A stretch of DNA of 64,000 nucleotides from contig OX638348.1 in the NCBI GenBank assembly GCA_951813085.1, positions 4,674,501 to 4,738,500 on the forward strand, given 5' to 3'. The notes below the pieces were generated by a model. It ran no database searches. It saw only the letters and a program-made list of their open reading frames with translations, and was not told where the DNA came from. The position numbers and the translations under genes were made by a program. Positions within the stretch are counted from its first letter, which is position 1. Every line of letters starts with the position of its first letter. Shown here piece by piece: positions 1-10,193 of this stretch. Origin of the DNA: an uncultured Opitutaceae bacterium. Lineage in GTDB: Bacteria > Verrucomicrobiota > Verrucomicrobiia > Opitutales > Opitutaceae.

Positions 1-2777
1 ACGATGGAGCTCGACGTATTCAACAATGGATTGGTGAATTCTTGGGGGCATCAATTCGACTATTGGGGGCAGTCATTCCAGTCGGACGGAGCAGGTTTCG
101 AGGGAATTAGCTATTCGTTTCCTGGATCGGCATTCGTGGCTTCTGTTGGCGTAGAAAGAAAACTGGGCGGACTAAATCCGGGACAGCCGAAGCTGAGCGG
201 ACTAGAGATTATCGCTTCCAGCCACTTCCCGGAAGAGTGGCAGGACTTGATTATCCGTGAATGATTTCCGTGGCAACCGGATCAGTGTGTTCAAGGTGGA
301 CGATTCGCAGAGCGGATTCGTTTCGGTGAAGCAGCCGGATCTACTGACGAGCACTCATGGGGCCTTTCGACCCATCGATGCGCAGCATGGCCCTGACGGA
401 GCCCTGTATTTTGCGGACTGGTACAATCCGATTATACAGCATGGCGAAGTCGACTTTCGCGATGAGCGTAGAGATCGCCAGCATGGACGCATTTGGCGAA
501 TCGCCGCTAAAGATCGGCCGCTGGTTGAGCCACCGCAAATCGTGGAGGCATCTGTCGAGCAGCTGCTCGATCGCTTGAAGTCGACCGAGTCCTGGACGCG
601 TTCTCAGGCAAAACTGTATTTGAAGCAGAAAGGAGAGGATGCAGTCATTCCAGCCCTGCAAAATTGGATCCGTGATTTGGATACATCGGATCCTGATTGG
701 AACCATCATCGACTAGAAGCGCTTTGGGTGATGCAGTTCTTGCGGAGCGTCGATAACGCGCTCGTGTCCTCCTTGCTCGAATCGGATGGCTTCCAAGCGC
801 GGGCGGCTACGATTCGCGTATTGGAGGAGAATCCGAAGCAGAACGAGCGCGCCTACGAATTCTTCGAAAAGGGGATCGCGGACCCGTACCCGTGCGTACG
901 GCTTGAAACGTTGCACGCGTTGCGAGCGCTGGGTGGGCCCCACGCCGCCAAGGTGGCGATGGGCGCGTTTTCTACCTCCATGGATGAGACGATGGAGTTC
1001 GCGTTGTGGCGAACCATGACCGTTCTCGGCGATGATTGGCTTCCTGCGGCAACCGAGGATCCTCTATTTTTTGGGGCCGATCCGAAGGCGCTGATTTATG
1101 CGGTTCGCAGTTTGGATCGAGCCGATGGGATCGCTCCGTTGGTATCCCTGTGGCGATCGGGCGACTTGAAGGATCCGGATGCGGTCGATGCGCTGGTTCT
1201 AATTGGCGAGTTAGGGCAATCCGAGATTTTGGGAGACGTCCTTAGAGCGGTTGCGGAACGAGAGAGAAACGGACATGGCGGGTCCCCGCGTATTCTTGGA
1301 GCCTTGGGAAACGCTGCCACGCAACGCAAGCAAGTGCCTAAAGTATCAGCGGAGGACGTCGCGTTATTGCTGCGTAGCGAATCGAATCAGACGCAGATTC
1401 AAATGGCGACGCTGGCTGGAGACTCGAACGCGGACGAGCTGGCGAGTCAGGCGGCAGTGGAAGGGATTGGCTCGAATGAAGGATACTGCGGCGAGCGCGG
1501 CATTGAGCCGACTTGGAAGCAAGGCGTATCCACGGTCGATTCGCTACCGAGCCCTCGCTGGTTATGCCCGATCAGACCCTAAGGCGGCGGCGCCTTTCGT
1601 TTCTGCCGCGCTATCTGAAGCGCAGGGAGGTGATGATGCGTTGCCGCTCGTAAGGCCGTACTTGGCTCGAAGTCGATTCGCCGCATGGCTTGCCGATGCG
1701 ATGCGTGCCAAGGAAATGGATACGCAAGTTGCGACCGAAGCCCTCCGGCTATTGAGCTCCGCTCTCATCGATGCGACCCAGCTGGAAAGCGCCTTGCAAG
1801 AAGCCGGAAGCATTGCGCCGTTGGATCCGCAAATGAGCGCCGAAGAAATGGCGGCTTTCGTAGAGTTCGTTGCAGAGAGCGGCAATCCACGGCAAGGGGA
1901 GCGTATCTATCGTCGGGAAGGGCTCTTATGTATGACCTGTCACGCGATCGGGGGTGCCGGGGGATCGCTGGGACCAGATCTTACGAGCTTGGGGGCTAGC
2001 GCTCCCATGGACTATATCGTGGACTCCTTGCTCTTGCCTCAGAAGAAGATCAAGGAAGGCTATCATGTCGTTAGCGTAGAAACGAAGGAAGGAACTAGTT
2101 TTGCCGGAACGCTGGAAAGTGAGGACGATAGAACGATTACCTTGCGCGATCCATCGGACCGCAAAGTGGTAATTGCGCAAGCCGATATCCGCTCGCAAAC
2201 GATCAGCCCGGTTTCACTCATGCCGCAGGGACTTACAGCTTCTTTGCGACGGGATGAGCTAGCGGACCTGGTTTCTTTTCTTTCGGTACTGGGCAAGGAA
2301 GGGGACTACAAAGTGAGCTCAAAAAATTGGGTGTGCCGGTTCCAGTATTTGGACAATCAAGGAGGCAGCAGTGGCTTTGCCGATATTTTGCGGCATAAGC
2401 CTTTTGGATACGTCACTTCGGAGGATCCGCGATTTGAATGGAAGCCGCTGTATGCCCAAGTGGATGGGTCTTTGCCGCTTGATGAAGTACCAGCGATGCG
2501 GCTTCATCGCACCGGTTATCACTACATGCGTTTCCATATCAATGTCGGGAAGGCGGGGTGCATAGCCTTGAAATGGAACGGTCCGTCCGGTCACTTATGG
2601 GTGGGTTCACGTGAAATTGAATCTGAGAGTGATCGGTTTGAGTTCGATGCGAAGGTCGGGTTGACGACTATTACATTGGGCATTCCCGAAAGTAAATCGA
2701 CCGGTCAGGAATTTAGTATGGAGATTGTGGATATAAAGGATTCAACGGCTCAGGTACAAGCAATCAATGGAAGGTAG
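1..2777 (+). pseudogene. PVC-type haem-binding dehydrogenase, 5'-partial, two frameshifts
   Basis: The window opens inside this gene, so its start is missing. Three frames join into one protein. Frame 1 (to about 255) and frame 2 (257 to about 1463) give the PVC dehydrogenase beta-propeller (ALYFADWYNPIIQH, GRIWRI) followed by HEAT-like helices. Frame 3 (about 1466-2777) continues the helices, then a c-type cytochrome with haem motif CMTCH near 1930, then a C-terminal beta-rich domain. Dropping one base from CC at 255-256 restores DLIIVNDFRGN; dropping one G from 1463-1465 restores VEGLARMKD. Such proteins are exported, are very common in Verrucomicrobia and Planctomycetes, and are presumed periplasmic sugar oxidoreductases. 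No other lesions are seen, so sequencing error is a real alternative to decay. Confidence 0.85.
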
Positions 2778-2867
2778 ATTGACTAGGCCTATAATCGTTG
2801 GGACCGCGTTTGCTTTTATTTATATATTGAATCCTGCCTCTACCTCGCGACTATAGCATTTGAACTT

Positions 2868-4085
2868 ATGAGAATATCAATAATACCCCTCTTCGTTTTT
2901 CTTGGGAGCGTTCTCTCCCTTTTCAGTACGGTTGTCTCTGCGGAGGAAAAAAAGGCCTCTTTTTCTGTGAAGCCGCTCGCGGTGGACGCCAACGAGGGTT
3001 GCGCGATTGCTGATGTCAACAACGACGGCGTATTGGACGTCGTGGCGGGTCGCAATTGGTATGCGGGTCCGGACTATGTTCCTCGAGCCTTGAGAGCCAT
3101 CGAGGATCGCAACGGATACATCCACTCCAACGGCGACTTTCCTTACGATGTGGACGCCGATGGGTGGGTCGATATCATCGCTCAATCATTTTTCGAAACC
3201 GAGATTAACTGGTTTCGCAATCCGGGTCCCGATGGGCTGAAGCTTGGCTTGCTCTGGGAGAAACGGCTGCTCGTCGATACGGAGGTGATGCGTAATGAGG
3301 CGGAGTTGCTACATGACATTGATGGTGATGGCGTGGCGGAGTTGATTGTCAATTCGTGGAACAAGGAAACCTCATTGCTCGCCTGGCGATTCGATACCGA
3401 GCTAAGGGAGATTACGGTTCGGGAGGGAAACAAGCGCGTGAAGAAGATGGAGGAGTTTCCGACGATGCGGAAGATCACAATTGGTTCGAGCATGAATGGG
3501 CACGGACTGGGTCTCGGGGACTTGAACGGCGATGGCCTAAAGGATGTTCTTTTCCAAGCGGGTTGGTATGAGCAACCGCAGGAAGACGCCTTCAATACGC
3601 CGTGGACCTATCACGATGGGTGGTACCTTCACGCCTCAATCCCCATGGTGGTGCGTGATCTGAACGGTGATGGCCGCAACGACTTCATTTATGGCATGGG
3701 ACACGATTATGGACTCTATTGGAGGGAGCAACTAGAGCCGGAAGCGGATGGGACGTTGCGATGGAGCGAACACTTGATCGACGATTCGTTCTCGCAGCCG
3801 CACGTACTTCACATGGCGGACATCGATGGAGATGGGGAAGAAGAGCTGATTACGGGCAAGCGCGTATTCGCCCACAACGGGAAAGATCCCGGTGGGATGG
3901 AGGACCCAGTTTTGTATTACTATAATTGGGACAAGGCCAATAATCGATTTGAAAGGGAAACGATCGCCCGAGGATCGGCGGGAACGGGACTTCAGATCGC
4001 AACCGGGGACCTGAACGACGATGGTCTCCTCGACATTGCGGTTGCGGGAAAGAGCGGCACCTACATTCTTTTTAACGAGGGATGA
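2868..4085 (+). CDS. Exported FG-GAP/VCBS repeat protein
   Basis: 405 aa with an N-terminal signal peptide (hydrophobic residues about 3-24, cut near VSA-EE). At least seven calcium-loop motifs of the D-x-D-x-D-G type are spread along the protein (DVNNDGVLD, DVDADGWVD, DIDGDGVAE, DLNGDGLKD, DLNGDGRND, DIDGDGEEE, DLNDDGLLD). This is the pattern of a seven-bladed integrin-alpha-like FG-GAP propeller. PVC bacteria encode many such proteins beside haem dehydrogenases and sulfatases. They are probably periplasmic or surface calcium-binding scaffolds or carbohydrate-binding proteins, but no catalytic function can be read from the sequence. It lies 90 bp after the haem dehydrogenase and may be co-transcribed with it. 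Confidence 0.85.
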   Translation: MRISIIPLFVFLGSVLSLFSTVVSAEEKKASFSVKPLAVDANEGCAIADVNNDGVLDVVAGRNWYAGPDYVPRALRAIEDRNGYIHSNGDFPYDVDADGWVDIIAQSFFETEINWFRNPGPDGLKLGLLWEKRLLVDTEVMRNEAELLHDIDGDGVAELIVNSWNKETSLLAWRFDTELREITVREGNKRVKKMEEFPTMRKITIGSSMNGHGLGLGDLNGDGLKDVLFQAGWYEQPQEDAFNTPWTYHDGWYLHASIPMVVRDLNGDGRNDFIYGMGHDYGLYWREQLEPEADGTLRWSEHLIDDSFSQPHVLHMADIDGDGEEELITGKRVFAHNGKDPGGMEDPVLYYYNWDKANNRFERETIARGSAGTGLQIATGDLNDDGLLDIAVAGKSGTYILFNEG

Positions 4086-4117
4086 TTGTGAGCATAAGTT
4101 TTTGAGAGCGTAGAATT

Positions 4118-4984
4118 ATGGAGATGAACTTTAAGCAGGAACTGGTGGGCTGCTACGGATATCCGGTTGCGGAGAATCCGACGCAAGCTATGATTGAGCC
4201 CGCGTTTCGGGCGATGGGGCTCGACTGGCGATACCTCACGCTCGAGGTGAAGCCGGAAGGTCTCAAGGAAGCCGTCGAAGCCGCTCGCGTATTCGGTTTT
4301 CAAGGATTCAACTGTACGATTCCGCATAAGGTAGAGGTCATACAGTACTTGGATGGCTTGGGCGAGTCTGCCGAGCTTATGGGCGCTGTAAATTGCGTCG
4401 TGAATCGCGAGGGAAAATTCATTGGGGAGAACACGGATGGGAAAGGCTTTGTTTCTTCTCTGAAGGAATTGGGTGACCCGAATGGCAAGTCAGTAGTGAT
4501 TTTTGGTGCCGGCGGCGCGGCGCGAGCGATTAGCGTTGAGATGGCGTTGGCGGGCGCAAGCGCGGTGACTATCGTGAATCGGAGCGAGACTCGAGGCCGT
4601 GAGCTCGAAGCGCTTCTGCAGGGACGCGTCAAAGAACGCTGCCCCACGCTCGAAGCCGGTTTTGTCCCATGGGAAGGCGACTACTCCATTCCTTCGGGCA
4701 CGGATATTGTGATCAATGCGACGTCCATTGGTCTTTATCCGGACGTAGACGCGCAGATAGCGCTCGATACCTCAACGTTGGATTCAAGGATGATCGTGGC
4801 GGACGTGATTCCCAACCCGCCGAAAACTCGTCTTGTAAAGGATGCGACTGCGGCGGGTTGCAGCGTGATCGATGGATTGAGCATGCTCGTCGGCCAGGGC
4901 GTTATCGGGATTGAATACTGGACGGGCAAAACGCCTGACGCTTCCGTCATGCGGGGCGGGCTGGAAGCGGTTTTCGGGGAATAG
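4118..4984 (+). CDS. aroE: Shikimate dehydrogenase
   Basis: 288 aa, close to the usual 270-290. It reduces 3-dehydroshikimate with NADPH in aromatic amino acid synthesis in the cytoplasm. Visible signatures are the substrate-domain motif NCTIPHK (normally NVTIPHK, with the catalytic Lys), GENTDGKGF with its conserved Asn-Thr-Asp, the nucleotide-binding loop GAGGAARA, the NRS segment after beta-2, and INATSIGL. The C-terminal DGLSMLVGQG is also typical. It starts 32 bp after the FG-GAP gene on the same strand. A quinate/shikimate dehydrogenase (YdiB-like) cannot be fully excluded, but the N-terminal substrate motifs favour AroE. Confidence 0.9.
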   Translation: MEMNFKQELVGCYGYPVAENPTQAMIEPAFRAMGLDWRYLTLEVKPEGLKEAVEAARVFGFQGFNCTIPHKVEVIQYLDGLGESAELMGAVNCVVNREGKFIGENTDGKGFVSSLKELGDPNGKSVVIFGAGGAARAISVEMALAGASAVTIVNRSETRGRELEALLQGRVKERCPTLEAGFVPWEGDYSIPSGTDIVINATSIGLYPDVDAQIALDTSTLDSRMIVADVIPNPPKTRLVKDATAAGCSVIDGLSMLVGQGVIGIEYWTGKTPDASVMRGGLEAVFGE

Positions 4985-4992
4985 CGAATCCC

Positions 4993-5949
4993 TTATCCCT
5001 GTCTTAGCTGATCAATGGATGCTTGCAGCTTGGCGACTTCTACCTCGATCTCTTCAATGCTGTCGGTCTTGACGACCTTGCCTCTATCGTAGCCGATATA
5101 GTCGAGCCATCCTTTGGATCGAATCTTGCGGCGTTTTTCGATTGCGGCGAATAGGGGATCTGCTGTGGCGGCTTCCAGTACAGAGGCGAGATCGTTATCC
5201 AGATGAATGCCTGCTTCCGCTAGTATCGTCTTCGCCATAAGCAAATGGCCGAGGTCGCCCGGGTGAACGCCATCTTTCGCCAGATGAAAATCGGGATCAT
5301 CAATCCGCCGGGCTCGATTGTACTCGAGCATTGGGGTATTCAGATCTATCTTTCCGATTGCGGATAGGTTCGATACGAGGATCCATTTTCCATAAGTACG
5401 AAGAACGTCATTATAATTCGAATACGGTATCTTGTAGCCATATTCAGTCGCCCCCGGCTCCGCGAGAGTTTTTTTGGCGTCCGGATCGAAGAGCGGCGGC
5501 GTCAGCAGGACGGTCTCGGCATTGGCAGCCTGGATTTTTTTAACGAGCGACTCAATTCCGTCCTGATAGTCGAAAAACCGCTCTGCGCTGAGCGGGTGAT
5601 AGATCCCGTCGTTCATTCCGTAGCAGGCGATTACAATATCAGGTTTGATTTCCGCCAGAGCGTCGTCGAGGCGACTGTGGATACAAGGTCGAGGGAACGG
5701 GTGGTCGGCTTCGCTGTTTCCGGACGCGGTTTCGCTACCTAGCCCGATGCTGATAATGTCGTAGCGAAGTTCCGGATTCTGCTTTTGCAGAAAGTAGGAG
5801 AGGAAACTGACGTACTTGCCATTCTGCGTGATTGAATCGCCGAGGATCAGGATGCGTTTGCCATGAAGCTCCAAAGCGGCCTGGGCGATGCTAGCTGAAA
5901 AACACAGGAGAGCCGCGAGGAGCGCGCGGTGAAGCTTAGGGAGGTTCAT
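4993..5949 (-). CDS. Exported SGNH/GDSL hydrolase
   Basis: 318 aa with a signal peptide (hydrophobic residues 8-24, ending QAA). The SGNH blocks are intact: GDSIT with the nucleophilic Ser near residue 39, a downstream Gly, the block III GMND, and the C-terminal DGVHPGDLGH carrying the catalytic Asp and His. It is probably a periplasmic esterase or acyl-hydrolase acting on decorated polysaccharide; the substrate is unknown. It is convergent with aroE (8 bp apart) and divergent from the large PVC dehydrogenase at 6157, whose own SGNH-like domain is degenerate. Family-level confidence is high; specificity cannot be called. Confidence 0.85.
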   Translation of the reverse strand: MNLPKLHRALLAALLCFSASIAQAALELHGKRILILGDSITQNGKYVSFLSYFLQKQNPELRYDIISIGLGSETASGNSEADHPFPRPCIHSRLDDALAEIKPDIVIACYGMNDGIYHPLSAERFFDYQDGIESLVKKIQAANAETVLLTPPLFDPDAKKTLAEPGATEYGYKIPYSNYNDVLRTYGKWILVSNLSAIGKIDLNTPMLEYNRARRIDDPDFHLAKDGVHPGDLGHLLMAKTILAEAGIHLDNDLASVLEAATADPLFAAIEKRRKIRSKGWLDYIGYDRGKVVKTDSIEEIEVEVAKLQASIDQLRQG

Positions 5950-5985
5950 TGGGATGGGGTGGCGGGTTGTTGTGTCTTGTAGAGG

Positions 5986-5997
5986 GGAATCGATTCC
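5986..5997. promoter_or_regulatory. Perfect 12-bp palindrome in a divergent promoter region
   Basis: GGAATCGATTCC is its own reverse complement. It sits in the 207-bp gap between the divergent SGNH hydrolase and the PVC/copper fusion gene. In the same gap TTGCCAA is repeated exactly 10 bp apart (6086-6092 and 6096-6102). Both could be operator half-sites. A 12-bp palindrome can also occur by chance. Confidence 0.3.
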
Positions 5998-6156
5998 AAC
6001 ACAATAGCCGAATCACGTCCTTGGCGACTCGTCTGCGCGTCCCGAATGGCGGAATGGAACGTAAAAGCGAACGTTATATAAGAATTTGCCAAACATTGCC
6101 AATACAGTGCTAGCGGGATGCTCTCGGAGATGCTAGGCTGATGGGAGCGTATTCTT

Positions 6157-9036
6157 ATGAAAACAAACCTCGATCGTTTTTTAGTCGCTGCAATTTCTTT
6201 GGTGGCAATCTGCTCCGCGAAGGCGGACTTCACTTTCGAGACTGGCGACAATGTGTGTCTCATTGGCGATGGTCTGGCGGATCGAATGCAGCACGATGGC
6301 TGGCTCGAGACCGTGCTCCAGAGCCGGATGCCCGAGAAACGCCTGGTTTTCCGCAACTTGGGCTTTACGGGCGACACCGTCGACAAGCAGCCTCGGAACC
6401 GCGGGTTCACGCCTTTGGATACGTATCTAACGCACTGCCAGGCGGACGCGCTGTTCGTCTTTTATGGGTACAACGATTCGTTTGGTGGAGGGAAGAACCT
6501 GCTCGCGTTCAAACGCCGTTACACGGAGATGCTGGATCGGCTGGTCGCATTGAAGCCCAATGGCGAGTCCGCTCCGCGTCTGGTTTTATTTTCACCGATC
6601 GCTCACGAGAATTTGGGCGATCCTAATTTGCCGGATGGTTCTGAGAATAACGCCCGCCTTGCGCAATATACTCGGGCGATTGGCGAGATTGCTGCGCAGC
6701 GGGGAGTGACCTTTGTGGATCTGTTTTCGGCGACGCGCGAATTATATGGGAAAAGCGAGGCGCCATTGACCATTAACGGGGTGCATTTAAACGAAGAGGG
6801 AAATCGCCAACTCGCGGAGGTCATCGGGAGCGAGCTCCTCGGCAAACGAGTGCGGGCGACTCCTTCGTTCGAGCCCTTGCGGGTCGCGGTGCAGGACAAA
6901 AACTGGCACTGGTTCAATCGCTACCGGGCCACCGACGGGAATGATGTGTGGGGCGGCCGGTCGACATTGACCTTCGTTAACGATCAGTCCAACGCGACGG
7001 TATTGCAGCACGAGCTGGAGATGCTGGATGTGATGACGGCGAATCGCGACCAGCACATTTGGGCGGTGGCCAAAGGGGATATCGAGCAATCGGTCGTCGA
7101 CGACAGCAATGTGCCGGATCCGATTCCAGTGATTTCCAACGTCGGGGGCGGCAGCAAGAGTTCGAATCCGGACAAGGAAGGTTCGATGGAGTATTTGAGT
7201 GGCGAGGAGGGGATTTCTCGAATGAACATCGCGGACGGATTTGAAGTGAACCTTTTCGCGGACGAATCTCGTTTCCCGGAGCTGGCAAATCCAGTGCAAA
7301 TGCAGGTCGACGCGAAAGGCCGCATTTGGGCGGCTGCTTGGCAAACGTATCCAAAATGGGAACCGCTCAAGGAGATGGGCGACCGCATTCTAATCCTGCC
7401 GGACGAGGACGGGGATGGCGTGGCGGACAAGGCGATTACGTTCGCGAAAGTGCACAATCCGATTGCGTTTGAGTTCTGGAATGGAGGGGTGATCGTGGCG
7501 AGCCAACCCGAGATCCTTTTTCTGAAGGATATGGACGGAGACGATGTGGCAGACGTGCGAATCGTGCTCCTGCAAGGTACCGGTTCTTCGGATACGCACC
7601 ACTCGGCCAACAATTTTATCTATGGTCCTGATGGCGCGATCTATTGGCAGAGTGGCATCTTTTTGCGAAACGCGTTCGAGCACCCCTGGGGGCCACCCCT
7701 GTCGACGGCGGCGTCGGGCATGTACCGTTTCGACCCACGTCGCTACGCAATCAGCTTCCACGCGGAGAATCGTCCTAATTCGCACGGGATCGCGTTCGAC
7801 TACTGGGGCTATCACTACGCGACCGACGGCACGTCAGGCCGTACCTACCAGGTGCGTCCAGAAGGGAATAGCTTTAAAATGTACGAGCTCTTCAAGAAGG
7901 AAGTGCGTCCTGTAGCTGCGAATGTAATTATTTCGAGCGCGAATTTCCCGGAATCGATGCAGGGAAATATTCTCGTGTGCAACACCATCGGCTACCTGGG
8001 TCTCAAGCAATACGAGCTGGCCCGCGACGCGCGCCGCGGAGAAGTTTGGGGTGAGCCGACGACGGATCTGCTGTACAGCGCGGATAAGAATTTCCGGCCC
8101 ACGGACGCGGTTTTCGGAGCGGAAGGAGCGTTGTACGTGGCCGATTGGCACAATGTGATCATCGGACATATGCAGCACAATATTCGCGACCCGAACCGCG
8201 ATCACACGCGCGGGCGAATTTACCGAATGGTGAATACGAAACGCCCGCTTCAGGAACCGGCGCGGATCGCGGGAGAGCCGCTCGCGCAATTGATGCGAAA
8301 CTTGGAAAGCCCGATTGACGGGGTGCGTCACCGTACCCGAGTGGAGTTGAGCGGTCGTGAAACGAAGTCTGTGATCGAGGCGGTTGACGCGTGGGTTGCC
8401 CAGTTCGATCCGAAGCGGGAAGCGCATGCCCACCATTTTCTGGAGGCGCTTTGGGTGCACCAGCAGCACAACGTGATCGACGATGATTTGTTGTCGGTCG
8501 TCCTGAACTCGCCGGAGCCGCATGCGCGAAACGCGGCGAAGACGGTCGAGCATTTGTGGTATGTCGTGGATACGACCGGCGGAGAAGGCCTGATTGGCCA
8601 GAAGGCTCCTCCGAAGGAGAAAAAAGATGCCCTCAAGTCTGGCGTGGTTGCGGACACCGACCTGCGAACCGATGTGCGGATTGGAACCATCGTGGAGAAG
8701 ATGCAATTCGACGTGAAGGAGTTCGCGGTGAAAGCAGGAAAGAACGTACGGCTGACGTTTTTCAATCCGGATTTCATGAACCACAATTTAGTTATGGTGA
8801 TGCCCGGCGCGGCGGATGAGATTGGCCTGGCTGCGATTGCCATGGGCGCCAAAGGCTTCGAGACCGGCTATGTGCCGGAGAGCGACAAGATCCTATTTGC
8901 GTCCAAGCTGCTGGAAAACAAGGAGGAGCAAGTGATTGACTTTGTCGCTCCGACTGAACCGGGCGACTATCAATATGTATGCACATTTCCAGGACATCAC
9001 GTGATCATGCGCGGGGTGATGAGGGTGATTGAGTAG
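6157..9036 (+). CDS. SGNH-like / PVC dehydrogenase propeller / blue-copper fusion protein
   Basis: 959 aa, exported (signal peptide residues 1-24). Domains in order: an SGNH-like domain (about 28-225); a PVC-type membrane-bound dehydrogenase beta-propeller (about 355-710; HSANNFIYGPDGAIYWQSG, ALYVADWHNVIIGHMQ); a short helical repeat region (about 710-810); and a plastocyanin/azurin-like domain (about 845-959). Block I of the SGNH domain reads GDGLAD, so the catalytic Ser is Gly and esterase activity is unlikely. The copper domain shows the ligand pattern His (MNHNL), Cys (YVCTF), His (PGHH) and a nearby Met (GVMRV). There is no CxxCH, so this copy probably passes electrons through type 1 copper where its paralogue at the left edge uses haem c. 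The substrate is unknown, probably a sugar or polyol. Confidence 0.85.
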   Translation: MKTNLDRFLVAAISLVAICSAKADFTFETGDNVCLIGDGLADRMQHDGWLETVLQSRMPEKRLVFRNLGFTGDTVDKQPRNRGFTPLDTYLTHCQADALFVFYGYNDSFGGGKNLLAFKRRYTEMLDRLVALKPNGESAPRLVLFSPIAHENLGDPNLPDGSENNARLAQYTRAIGEIAAQRGVTFVDLFSATRELYGKSEAPLTINGVHLNEEGNRQLAEVIGSELLGKRVRATPSFEPLRVAVQDKNWHWFNRYRATDGNDVWGGRSTLTFVNDQSNATVLQHELEMLDVMTANRDQHIWAVAKGDIEQSVVDDSNVPDPIPVISNVGGGSKSSNPDKEGSMEYLSGEEGISRMNIADGFEVNLFADESRFPELANPVQMQVDAKGRIWAAAWQTYPKWEPLKEMGDRILILPDEDGDGVADKAITFAKVHNPIAFEFWNGGVIVASQPEILFLKDMDGDDVADVRIVLLQGTGSSDTHHSANNFIYGPDGAIYWQSGIFLRNAFEHPWGPPLSTAASGMYRFDPRRYAISFHAENRPNSHGIAFDYWGYHYATDGTSGRTYQVRPEGNSFKMYELFKKEVRPVAANVIISSANFPESMQGNILVCNTIGYLGLKQYELARDARRGEVWGEPTTDLLYSADKNFRPTDAVFGAEGALYVADWHNVIIGHMQHNIRDPNRDHTRGRIYRMVNTKRPLQEPARIAGEPLAQLMRNLESPIDGVRHRTRVELSGRETKSVIEAVDAWVAQFDPKREAHAHHFLEALWVHQQHNVIDDDLLSVVLNSPEPHARNAAKTVEHLWYVVDTTGGEGLIGQKAPPKEKKDALKSGVVADTDLRTDVRIGTIVEKMQFDVKEFAVKAGKNVRLTFFNPDFMNHNLVMVMPGAADEIGLAAIAMGAKGFETGYVPESDKILFASKLLENKEEQVIDFVAPTEPGDYQYVCTFPGHHVIMRGVMRVIE

Positions 9037-9045
9037 AGGGTAGAC

Positions 9046-9142
9046 GTTTTTTGCAGGATACGCTCGTGCCTCGCTACAGGATGGTCCTCTAAATCGATCC
9101 AGTTCCCGCGTGCGGGATCATGCATCCAGTTAAACAAAAAAC
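9046..9142. repeat. Short inverted-repeat element, probably a gene-less copy
   Basis: This intergenic stretch between convergent genes begins GTTTTTTGCAGGATACGC (9046-9063) and ends GCATCCAGTTAAACAAAAAAC (9122-9142). The ends are imperfect inverted repeats of each other (core CAGGATRCGC / GCATCCWGTTAAAC). Just inside the right end is the hairpin CCCGC-GT-GCGGG followed by ATCATG. The same ends and the same CCCGC/GCGGG-ATCATG hairpin bracket the GxxExxY gene at 23.6-24.2 kb. This looks like a small non-coding copy of that element. Confidence 0.55.
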
Positions 9143-9144
9143 CT

Positions 9145-10047
9145 CTATCTAAGTGTTTGGGCGAAGAACGCATTCGTCCGTTCGAAAAGCGCTTCTGGGC
9201 TATCCACTGAGTTGCGAAATCCGTGGCCACCGTTCTTGACGCGGTAGAGTTCCGTGTCGACGCCTGCTTCCTGGAGGGCTGCGTGCAGCAGTTCACTTTG
9301 ATTGAAGGGAACCGATTGATCGTCGTCGCCATGCATATGCAGGATCGGTGGGTCCGAAGCAGTGACGTAGTTGATGGGATTCGCTTTTTGGGACTGTTCT
9401 GGATGGTCTTGAATGGGCGCTCCGATAAAGCGGGACTCAGGTGAGTCCGCCGCGTTGTGATCGATCTTTCCAGGGAAATCGTTCATGCGAAGAAAGTCGG
9501 ACGGACCGAACCAATTGCAAACGGCTTGGACTTTGGAAGACGCTTTCTGGGTTACCGGATGCGTGTCGAAAGTGGAATCGTCTCCGGTGACTCCAAGCAT
9601 GGAAACGAGATGCCCTCCAGCCGAAGAACCCCAGGCTCCAAACCGGTCGGGGTCGAGGCCGAATTTTTTGGCGTTGAGTCGCAGGAAGCTGACGGCCGCT
9701 TTGCAATCTTCCACGGCCGCTGGGAAAATTGCTTCACCACTTAGTCGGTATTCTACCGATGCGATGGCGTACCCATGTTCGAGCATTCCGACGCAGCGGT
9801 TGATTCGGTCCTTGGAACCGCCTTTCCAGCCGCCACCGTGGACCCAAATAATCAAAGGGAGAGGCGCATCGCCCGCATTGGCAGGTCGGTAGAGATCGAG
9901 GGGAAGCGCCCGTCCGTTTACGGTTTCGTAGACGATGTCCTTGTCGATTCGAGTCCCTTCCGGAATGCCGTTTTGATTCTGGCCGAAACTATTCGCTAGA
10001 GCGAACAATAAGGCGATTGAGAGGAGGGGGTAGGCGCGAGTTTTCAT
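9145..10047 (-). CDS. Exported alpha/beta-hydrolase (carbohydrate esterase-like)
   Basis: 300 aa with a signal peptide (MKTRAYPLLSIALLFALANS). The oxyanion-hole motif HGGGW, nucleophile elbow GSSAGG (Ser of G-x-S-x-G), acid HGDDDQSVP and catalytic His in GGHGF are all present. This is the hormone-sensitive-lipase/BD-FAE-like family, which de-acetylates or de-feruloylates polysaccharides or hydrolyses small esters. A paralogue lies at 32829-33770. The stop codon lies 3 bp from the inverted-repeat element at 9046-9142. The substrate cannot be inferred beyond an ester. Confidence 0.85.
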   Translation of the reverse strand: MKTRAYPLLSIALLFALANSFGQNQNGIPEGTRIDKDIVYETVNGRALPLDLYRPANAGDAPLPLIIWVHGGGWKGGSKDRINRCVGMLEHGYAIASVEYRLSGEAIFPAAVEDCKAAVSFLRLNAKKFGLDPDRFGAWGSSAGGHLVSMLGVTGDDSTFDTHPVTQKASSKVQAVCNWFGPSDFLRMNDFPGKIDHNAADSPESRFIGAPIQDHPEQSQKANPINYVTASDPPILHMHGDDDQSVPFNQSELLHAALQEAGVDTELYRVKNGGHGFRNSVDSPEALFERTNAFFAQTLR

Positions 10048-10193
10048 GGGAATGATGTCGAAGGGTAGACGAGTATCCTGAAGCCTGCGGGCTCGACTCG
10101 CAATAAAAATGGCTGCGACCCTGAAGGATCGTTGTTCTGGGACCTTGCAATCCGCTCGCGGAATGGCCGATTCACGATTGGCTGCGCGGGATT

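Noticed and set aside
7834-8784. Long open frame antisense to the PVC/copper fusion gene
   Set aside because: It has no recognisable domain, and its Arg/His-rich composition is that expected from the complement of a high-GC coding frame.
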